Assembly (NCBI GenBank): GCA_003339415.1
Contig: PDHQ01000012.1
Coordinates: 310,001 to 374,000, forward strand
Length of the DNA stretch: 64,000 bases
Source: Ophiocordyceps camponoti-saundersi (nom. inval.)
Lineage: Eukaryota; Ascomycota; Sordariomycetes; Hypocreales; Ophiocordycipitaceae
Direction: 5' to 3'
Part shown: positions 57,268 to 64,000 of the stretch, one piece after another
How the letters are laid out: the number at the start of each line of letters is the position of its first letter
Position numbering within the stretch: position 1 is the stretch's first letter
Notes under the pieces: generated by a model
What the model was told of the DNA's origin: nothing
The model's database searches: none
Seen by the model: only the letters and a program-made list of their open reading frames with translations
Program-made: the position numbers and the translations under genes

Positions 57268-60030
57268 ATGCCCCCTATGACGACGGCTGCTGCTTCCCAG
57301 CATTCGGGCCCTCATCCCCAGTTGAGGAGACACAAGCTTCTGCCTCGGCCCCAAAATGAACGGAAGCTCGGTGACGCCCCCTCCTTCTCGACACCCATCG
57401 TTTTCGACCTTGCCGACGATTCGCTGGCCTCAAGCCCTCATGCTTCCCAGCACGGGCTCCGCAGAGTAGGGCCCGGTCCAGATCCGCCGCCTACCCCTCC
57501 GGATCATTCTAGAAACTCGTCCGAAGGTCACTCTGCTGTACCCCTGTGCCCGCCTGTCCACGGCAGCTTGCCCAACATGTTTGCCGCGAGACGACCTGTC
57601 GCGACACCCCCCGATCAGCAAAGTTTGCCGACACCCGATGTCACACCCCCTGGCCCAGTGGCCCGTTCACGAGCCCTGCGCTCGTCTGCCTTGGATCGCG
57701 GCTTATCGAGAATCACAGGTTCGGAGTCGTTGACAGGGTCTTTTAAGACTGCCAGGGAGGTGCCCTCTCTCTCCGATGACGAGAGTGGCAGCTTTGCCGT
57801 CGCTTCGCAGAAAGCGACGTCTCTTCCTATCGACCCTAGTCAGACCATACAATCGCGAAATCTGTTAGACTTGGCATTGAATCAGATTGGTCGTGCCTGT
57901 GGAGACCCGTCTGTCTCTTGTGCAGAGAAACCGATCACAACCCCTGACGCAGATGTGTCTTCAACCACCCAAGTCGAACATCAAGAGCACTATCATCTAG
58001 ACTCGTCGCCGAAGCGCACTTCGCGCCGAGACCGTGGAACAAGGACCACGACCTCCAGCTCGGCCACGCCATTGCACGCGGAGCCGAGACGTCTACCGGG
58101 ATATTCGTCCAGAGCCAGCCTTTCCGCAGTCGTCGGAGCCGTACTGATAGCTCAACCACCGCAGCGACGACGAACCCTCCGGCACGTGCAGAAACGAGGG
58201 ACACTGCGGGAACCCGACACCGCAAGCCTCGTTCCGGCAGAGGAGACTGCCAGGATGACCGACGCCTCAGCTTCCGATCTTCCCGAACGCCAAGCCGACG
58301 CGCGGCTTGTTGATAACGCACTAGGCGCGACTTCTGTAGCCAGTGGGCGGCTGCGGCGCCAAGGTTGGAAGGACGGCGGTATCCCTGTCGTGGTTGTTCC
58401 TGATCGACGATCGTCGAGCAAAACTAGACCGAAAGAGGAACACTCTCGCCGATCTTCGTCGAATCGACCACTGCGGAAAACAACGAGTCTCGACTCTGCT
58501 TCTTCGGAGGAATCGCGCGGGCGTCAAAGGTCGTCTGCACGAAGTCGACCGGAGGATGCGGAGGCACAGTCTTCGGACTGGCGACATGCAGAGGACGGTC
58601 CGCCCACGACAGCGGCACTGTGCCCGTCGGCGTCGGCCTCGACGATACCAAACGACAAGTCACAAAATGCCACGGCCTGGGAAGCTTGCCGGCGGTGGTC
58701 CAGAGACGATACGGCTGCAGCCTCGTTGCAGTCCAGGCATGTCGTTCTGACAGAGATGAACAGGCCTTCTCCCACCTTGATCCGGTTCGAGAAAGAAGAG
58801 AGCCAGGAGCTACTCGACCTCGGCCGACACGAAGACGCCGCTTCCGCGAAGAAGTACTCGTCTAGGAACACGCCTTTCTCCATTGCCTCCTTTGAGACGG
58901 CTCCAGAAGTTTCCGAGGCGATGGCGGTTCACATGTACCCGCACCAGAACTCTTCGCTCCTGGTGGTGGATCACCTTGCAAAGTCTCCCGAGTCGACATT
59001 GCAGGGGACCGAGGCGGACCAGACGCTCGACGTGCCCAAGATCCGCACCACATGTCCGAATGGGGAACCGGTTACGCCACCCCGAAAGTCGCTGTCAGAC
59101 GAGGCCGACTCCCCGCTTCGGAACCCTCGACCGCCGCCCACGCCGCCGAAGCAGCCTCCGGCAATCAACTTGATACCCGCCACCCCTTCCGGCTGCACCC
59201 CGGCGCATGAGAAGGCTGCCAGGGAAGGCAACTATTTCGAGGCAGTCGGCGATACGCCGGCATCACATCGTGCCTCTCTTGTACGGAGAGCGCTCGGCCG
59301 ACGTCGAAAGTCAATGGACAGTCCGTCGTCGGGGACTCTGAAACCTCTCGGGCTGCTTGCGAGATCTCTGTCCCTCTCTCGTCACGCGCGCCATCCCCAA
59401 GCGCCTCCAACGGCCATGGCCATCAATCCAGACGCAGTCTCTGTGTCTATGCACGAAGACGCGATCCCGGCCGAGGAGGACAAGCTCCATCCGTACTGGC
59501 GTCCCCATCCGGTCCACGACGAGCCATACGATGACGGCCGATGCCGAGGCGACAACTGGTCCGGCCCACCGAGGCGGACCTTGAGCGCAAGGATGAAGAG
59601 GACTTTCGCCATCCTCCCCCTCGGCGAAGACGAGCGCCAGTCGTCCAAGGTGCTGGAACGGCGGACCATCCGACGAAGCCCCAGCGGCAGCCTCAGGGTG
59701 ATGCGCCGGCCAGCCAGCGTCGACTCCCTCCTACGCGCAGAGCCGTGGTCCGCCCCCGGCGTGGGCCCGCTGCGCAGACTCTGGCGCACCCACCACAGCC
59801 TGCGATCGAGACCGAACCAGAGGGGCCGAGCCGCCACCCGCTCCGAGGCGACGACCAAGCTCCCTCGACTCCTGAGCGAACGAAAGCGGGCGAAGCGGTC
59901 CCAGGAACTGCGTCAGATGATCAGCGGCCCCATGGACGTCAGAGACGGCGTCCGGGAGGTGATTGAGCCCAAGCTTCCGAGGAGGCAGCTTTCCGCCACG
60001 GAGGCCCGGGAGGCTTCTGCTCTGATTTAG
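57268..60030 (+). CDS. Large, mostly disordered conserved fungal protein of unknown function
   Basis: One uninterrupted frame of about 920 codons starts at the first in-frame ATG (MPPMTTAAASQHSG); the frame is open, without ATG, back to 57112. Composition is rich in Ser, Pro, Arg and Thr, so most of it should be unstructured. Short tracts look conserved, as in regulatory scaffolds: PPTPPDHSRNSSEG, RNPRPPPTPPKQPPAINLIP, EGNYFEAVGD, HPYWRPHPV, SARMKRTFAILPL and QELRQMISGPMDVRDGV near the C-terminus. Pro-rich PPPTPPK segments could bind SH3 or WW domains, and many Arg-x-x-Ser sites suggest phosphorylation. No catalytic domain, signal peptide or membrane helix was seen. I recall similar uncharacterised ascomycete proteins but cannot name a function. 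A 5' intron with an upstream start is possible. Confidence 0.75.
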   Translation: MPPMTTAAASQHSGPHPQLRRHKLLPRPQNERKLGDAPSFSTPIVFDLADDSLASSPHASQHGLRRVGPGPDPPPTPPDHSRNSSEGHSAVPLCPPVHGSLPNMFAARRPVATPPDQQSLPTPDVTPPGPVARSRALRSSALDRGLSRITGSESLTGSFKTAREVPSLSDDESGSFAVASQKATSLPIDPSQTIQSRNLLDLALNQIGRACGDPSVSCAEKPITTPDADVSSTTQVEHQEHYHLDSSPKRTSRRDRGTRTTTSSSATPLHAEPRRLPGYSSRASLSAVVGAVLIAQPPQRRRTLRHVQKRGTLREPDTASLVPAEETARMTDASASDLPERQADARLVDNALGATSVASGRLRRQGWKDGGIPVVVVPDRRSSSKTRPKEEHSRRSSSNRPLRKTTSLDSASSEESRGRQRSSARSRPEDAEAQSSDWRHAEDGPPTTAALCPSASASTIPNDKSQNATAWEACRRWSRDDTAAASLQSRHVVLTEMNRPSPTLIRFEKEESQELLDLGRHEDAASAKKYSSRNTPFSIASFETAPEVSEAMAVHMYPHQNSSLLVVDHLAKSPESTLQGTEADQTLDVPKIRTTCPNGEPVTPPRKSLSDEADSPLRNPRPPPTPPKQPPAINLIPATPSGCTPAHEKAAREGNYFEAVGDTPASHRASLVRRALGRRRKSMDSPSSGTLKPLGLLARSLSLSRHARHPQAPPTAMAINPDAVSVSMHEDAIPAEEDKLHPYWRPHPVHDEPYDDGRCRGDNWSGPPRRTLSARMKRTFAILPLGEDERQSSKVLERRTIRRSPSGSLRVMRRPASVDSLLRAEPWSAPGVGPLRRLWRTHHSLRSRPNQRGRAATRSEATTKLPRLLSERKRAKRSQELRQMISGPMDVRDGVREVIEPKLPRRQLSATEAREASALI

Positions 60031-60589
60031 TCAACGATCGGGTCCATGAAGAAGGATGGAGGTTTGTCGATTGGGGGGGTAAGGCGACGCTGGGACGAGG
60101 TCATGATGGGTTATGCGGATACGTGTTATACGAAGATTTACGGCATTTCTCGGGTCGCTTTACCTTTTTGGAGCGATGCTACCTTTTCTTTTTTTTCTTT
60201 CGCTTTTTTTTCCCTCTTCTCTCTTCTTCTTTCATGCCTTTTCTTTTCTCAGTTTAGACGAGCATGATGGCATGATTTCTCCCCATCTCGTTGCATCTCG
60301 CTGGCTCGGGATTCAAAGATGGCGGCAGACCGACAAAAAAACAGGGGAAAAGAAACGTGGATATGTGTCATGAGTCCATTTACGCCAGCTATGCTCAGTA
60401 GCTACCTAGCTAGATGCTTTGCTAAAGGCAAAAAGAAATAGAGCCGACCGTTGCGCATGCCCTTTTGTTAAACCGTCCCTAGTGTCCGTCCGACGCCCCT
60501 TTTTGGATATCGTCCTCAAACGCCGCTATGCAGATGCTGCAGAGCTTAAAAACAAATCGTGGATTCATGAGAATGCCGGTATTGCTTGT
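60031..60589. other. Convergent intergenic region
   Basis: It contains T/C-rich tracts near 60180-60255 (pyrimidine runs). No gene was seen. Confidence 0.5.
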
Positions 60590-61657
60590 TTAGCGTCTTT
60601 CCTGACCCGGAGCCGAGGGAGGAGGAGGAGGACCAGCGGGCGAGAAAGCCGGACCAGCAGGCGCGCCAGCAGGCGGATTTCCGGGGGGAAGAGCCATGCC
60701 CGGGAAGGGAGGAGGAGGCATGGCACCGTTGGGACCCGGGGCGGGGAAAGGAGGAAAACCGCCGGGAGGGGGTGCGAAGGGGGGCACTCCATTGGGAGGC
60801 ATGGGGGGAACAGCGCCCGGAGCGAAGGGGGGCATGAGAGGAGGAGGAGGCATGCCGCGACCGGGAGGGCCAGGCATAGCTGCAGAACGAAGAGGGATCG
60901 TTAGCTCAACAACGTCCTTCTGAGGGGCCTCTTCCTCGTCATCCTCGGAAGGCGTACGCATAGCTCCCGGCGGGAACGAGCCAGGAGGGGGAGGCATGGC
61001 GCCAAAGGGAGGCGGAGCTCCAGCTAGAAAGAACAGGAAAAAAAATGAAGTTAGCCAACCGATTTCGCTTGCAATGGTAGAGAGAAAAGGCCAAGGCAGA
61101 GAGGAGAGATGAGAACGAGAGAGAAGGGATTCTTACCGGGAAAGCCCGGGAAAGCAGGCGGAGCAGGATAACCCGGCTGATTCTGGGGCAGCATGGGGTT
61201 GGCGTGGGCCTGGCCCTCGGCAGCGTACGAGGAGGTGATGGAGTCGATGACCGACTGAGCTTTCTCGTGACCGATTTCTGTTTTGTTTTTTTTTAATACC
61301 GAGAAAAATCAGAATCATCAGCTTAGGCACGCGTCTTTCTCTCGAGAGGAGATGGAAAAAAAGGATGAGAGGGATAAGAAAGAGACGAAAAACACAAACG
61401 CTGATAATAGTCAACCACGTTGCGAAGGTGGTTACGGCCACTGTTGTGAGCCTTGCGCACGCTCAGAGAGTCGTGGGTGAGGTAGACGTCGCAGTAGTCA
61501 CCTAGATGACCGTTAACGGATCTTTTTCTCGCTTTCTCCTGCGAGGAGAAAAGGAAGCGAAAGCTTACAGAAGACTGATGAGAAAGAAGATATGTTAGCC
61601 AAACCCTGTATCAGAGAAAGAAGGTAGACGAGGAAAGGAAAGCTCACATTTAGGCAT
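60590..61657 (-). CDS. YHC1: U1 small nuclear ribonucleoprotein C (U1-C)
   Basis: Five exons (61657-61648, 61574-61569, 61501-61400, 61277-61137, 61023-60590) give 230 aa. The N-terminus assembles as [17 protein letters not shown] followed by [20 protein letters not shown], the U1-C C2H2 zinc finger. This assembly requires a 10-nt first exon and a 6-nt second exon (TCTTCT), bounded by TCATCAG and GTAAGC. A GCTAAC branch site precedes the micro-exon. The next conserved tract is [18 protein letters not shown]. The rest is Pro/Gly/Met-rich, with many GAMPPPP-like runs and an acidic SEDDEEE, usual for fungal U1-C. U1-C stabilises U1 snRNP pairing with the 5' splice site, so it acts in the nucleus in early spliceosome assembly. 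It is divergent from ERV25 across 371 bp. Confidence 0.93.
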
Positions 61658-62028
61658 CGTGATGATGTGCGCGCTGCTGCGGCGTCGACGATGGTGGCGG
61701 ATGGTTGTGGTGGAAGAGGTGTGGTGTTGAGAAGAGAGGTGAAAGGAAAACGAGGGAAAGGTAAGGAAGGAAGGAAGCTCGAGATGCTTTTGGAGTGGGA
61801 GCCTTGTTGGTTTGGCAGCTGGTGAGATAAGGCTGGGCACGTGACTGGCAAGGCTATCAAGCCCGTTGATTGGCTTGCAGGCTGACAGACAGCTAAAAAC
61901 GAATTTCGGTACCTCTGACTTTGTACCTCCACCATCATCCAAAGGCCAAGTTTAACCCTTTTCCTCCACCCCTAAACCGCCAGCCTCTTACAACCTCCTC
62001 ACCCCAATTCCCTCCCTCCCCAGCAAAG
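61658..62028. promoter_or_regulatory. Shared divergent promoter region of U1-C and ERV25
   Basis: These 371 bp separate two oppositely oriented housekeeping genes, so both promoters must lie here. A GGAAGG-rich tract at about 61765-61775 and a C-rich leader before the ERV25 ATG are visible. No TATA box was recognised. Confidence 0.5.
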
Positions 62029-62869
62029 ATGGCAAGAGGGCTACAACCACTGCTACAACGGCTCATCCTCGGGGTTCTCGTCCTAGCGAGCGCGGCGCGG
62101 GGACTGAAGCTCGAGCTGCACGCGCATCCCGGATCGGAGAGCAAGAAGAAGGAGAGATGTGTTCGAAACTTTGTCGGGCAGGAGACTTTGGTTGTCGTTG
62201 CGGCCAAGGTTGATGGGCACAAGGGTGATGGGATGATGGTTAATATGCATGTGCGTGTTTTGCTTCCCCCTTCATATGGTTCTCTTTTTCTGTCAAGTGC
62301 TTATGTGTGCTTTCGTTTACTGATTCTCTCTCTCTTTATTCTGGCAGATTCGCGATGCTCTTGGCAACGAGTATGCTAAACCGCGTGACGTGGTGGGCGA
62401 GTCGAGATCAGTCTTTACATCTCATCACGACGCAGCCTTTGACGTCTGTTTCGAAAACATTCTCACAAGCGGTACTTTCCTCTTCCCCCTTTTTCTCCCC
62501 CATCCTTTCCATGATCTTCTCCAAACTAATACTCCCCCCAAAAAAGGCCGTCGTCCAACAACTCCCTTCCGCAACGTCGAACTCGACATCGACATCGGCG
62601 CCGACGCAAAAGACTGGTCCGCCATCCAAGCAACCGAGAAGCTCAAGCCGGTCGAGGCCGAGCTGCGAAGGATGGAAGAGCTCACGTTGGAGATGGTGCG
62701 CGAGATGGATTACTTGCGCGTCCGGGAGCAGAAACTCCGCGATACGAACGAGAGCACCAACAATCGGGTTAAGTGGTTCGGTATCGGCACTACTTGGTTG
62801 CTGGTTGCGCTTTGGGCCTGGCAGATTATGTATCTGCGTGCTTACTTTCGCTCCAAGCATCTCATTTAG
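62029..62869 (+). CDS. ERV25: Erv25-type p24 (delta) cargo receptor of COPII vesicles
   Basis: Exons 62029-62250, 62348-62471 and 62547-62869 give 222 aa. [20 protein letters not shown] is the signal peptide (cleaved about residue 24). The GOLD domain follows with [34 protein letters not shown] and [14 protein letters not shown]. Two cysteines (RCVRN, DVCFEN) could form the usual disulphide. A coiled-coil segment, [20 protein letters not shown], comes before a single C-terminal membrane helix at about 190-212. The cytosolic tail is YFRSKHLI. These are the p24-delta marks: it cycles between ER and Golgi and helps package GPI-anchored and other cargo. Introns are 97 and 75 bp. The start ATG follows a CT-rich leader with CAAAGATGG context. 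Confidence 0.95.
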
Positions 62870-63273
62870 CTGGGTTTTGTTTCTCTTTTGGGAGGGAGTT
62901 TCATTGCCACTGTTGTCTCGTTTCTTCCTTTGCAGCCGTAATCGTGAAGCCAGCAACTGCTTCGGGATCATTCATCTAGATGGTCGCTATCATATAAAGA
63001 GAGGGAAAAAGAGAAGACCGGCTTTTTTTCTCGCCCTTCATCTTGAGTATATCCGTAACAGCCTAGACTGGAATCTAAAGTGGCAAAAAGAGAGCAGTGG
63101 GAAATAAGGGGGGGGGGAAGGGCATTGGTAAGAGGTTGTAACGAGGCTATTTCAGCCTACCCTCCCTCCCAGTCGCCACCCACCTCTCTCTACAACACAT
63201 TCCCATCTCTCACCCCCCAACCTCAATCAACGACGCAACAAACAAGAACCCCAATCACGAAATCCACCAAAAA
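62870..63273. other. Intergenic between ERV25 and SDH5
   Basis: This is the 3' flank of ERV25 followed by a C-rich promoter and leader (63165-63270). A G9 tract lies at about 63110. No gene was seen. Confidence 0.5.
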
Positions 63274-63908
63274 ATGGCATCTCGTCGTCTAACAAGTCGC
63301 CTCCTCCCCCTCCTAGCCCAGCGGAGCACCTCATCCTCAACCTCGACCTCAATCCCTCACCAAGCCGAAGCCAAGATCCGAATCGAGCCGATCCAACGAT
63401 CAGGCGAAGACAGCACGACGAAGCGCGCGCGCCTCCTCTGTAAGCCACCACATCTTCGATGCCTCTCTCCTCCCCTAAACAATCAGACTCACAACTCTCT
63501 CAAGACCAGTCAAGGAAAAGAGGAACGCTAGAATCAGACCTCCTCCTCTCCTCCTTCGCAGACGCCCACCTCCCCACCCTAAGCGAAAGCCAACTATCGC
63601 AATACGACAAGTTCCTAGACGAGAACGACTGGGACATCTACTACTGGGCGACACAGACGGACGACGGACGAGAATCCACCGCCGCCGCGACCGAGGAGTC
63701 CGTCGTCGAACGCAACGGCGAGGATTCGTCTTCCGCACCGCCTGGGGAATGGCCGCGTTCTACGGCCGGTAGTTTTCGTCCGCTGCATAGGCCCGTTCCT
63801 CCCCGTTGGAAGGACTCGGATATCCTTCGCCTTTTGAGGCAGCATGTTGCTTCTCGCTCGGCTGTTGGCGGACGGGGATTGGCGTTTATGCCTCCGCTGC
63901 CGTCTTGA
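63274..63908 (+). CDS. SDH5: Succinate dehydrogenase assembly factor 2 (Sdh5/SDHAF2), mitochondrial
   Basis: Exons 63274-63439 and 63505-63908 (65-bp intron) give 189 aa. Residues 1 to about 30 are Arg/Ser/Thr-rich with no acidic residues, a mitochondrial presequence ([20 protein letters not shown]). The family core is spliced together as [18 protein letters not shown], followed by [20 protein letters not shown] and YYWATQ. SDHAF2 promotes covalent FAD attachment to the flavoprotein subunit of complex II in the matrix. The C-terminal 70 residues (Ser/Pro-rich, ending AFMPPLPS) are a variable extension beyond the core. The splice is certain because it rebuilds the RLLYQSRKRG signature. Confidence 0.94.
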
Positions 63909-64000
63909 TGGTTGGATAGCTGTCGATCGCGATACTCGTAGATCTAGCTAGGTGTGACTTTTTGGGACGTCCATGAACCTATCGATATGTCTGCTCGGGA

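Overview
The window is nuclear DNA of a filamentous ascomycete (Pezizomycotina). The best guess is a Sordariomycete; the genus is not recognisable. The evidence is short spliceosomal introns (about 50-97 bp, GT..AG, with CTAAC/CTGAC-type branch sites), fungal orthologues of Mir1, Sda1, Erv25, U1-C and Sdh5, secreted-protein families typical of filamentous fungi, and a 19-kb block whose retrotransposons carry the C-to-T / G-to-A decay expected of repeat-induced point mutation (RIP).

Layout. 1-16.2 kb: a proline-rich secreted repeat protein running off the left edge, a zinc NADP-alcohol dehydrogenase, a cyanovirin-N-type lectin, the mitochondrial phosphate carrier, Sda1 (60S ribosome biogenesis), a FucP-like MFS transporter and an LDAH-like lipid hydrolase. 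16.5-25.8 kb: a same-strand array of four paralogues of an unrecognised secreted family (three intact, one dead) that share four intron positions and phases, with a small membrane-anchored kinase between them. 26.2-45.6 kb: AT-rich, stop-riddled relics of Copia and Gypsy retrotransposons, one Copia with two 694-bp LTRs, plus a mutated tRNA relic, a foldback repeat and a small GC-normal island. 45.9-56 kb: accessory genes next to that block, namely a 72-aa cysteine-rich secreted protein, a 369-bp LTR-bounded mini-element with Pol III-like boxes, a 199-aa secreted protein, a stand-alone class I terpene synthase, a GPI-type SIPEGT-repeat protein and a small unrecognised three-exon gene. 57-64 kb: a large disordered fungal protein, U1-C (with a 6-nt exon), Erv25 and Sdh5.

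The housekeeping genes at both ends are ordinary. The centre reads as a fast-evolving compartment in which secreted genes flank a RIP-decayed transposon block. The least explained item is the secreted paralogue array. Exon structures were worked out by hand from splice motifs, frame continuity and comparison of the paralogues or remembered families. Junctions may be off by a base or so, and no database search was run.
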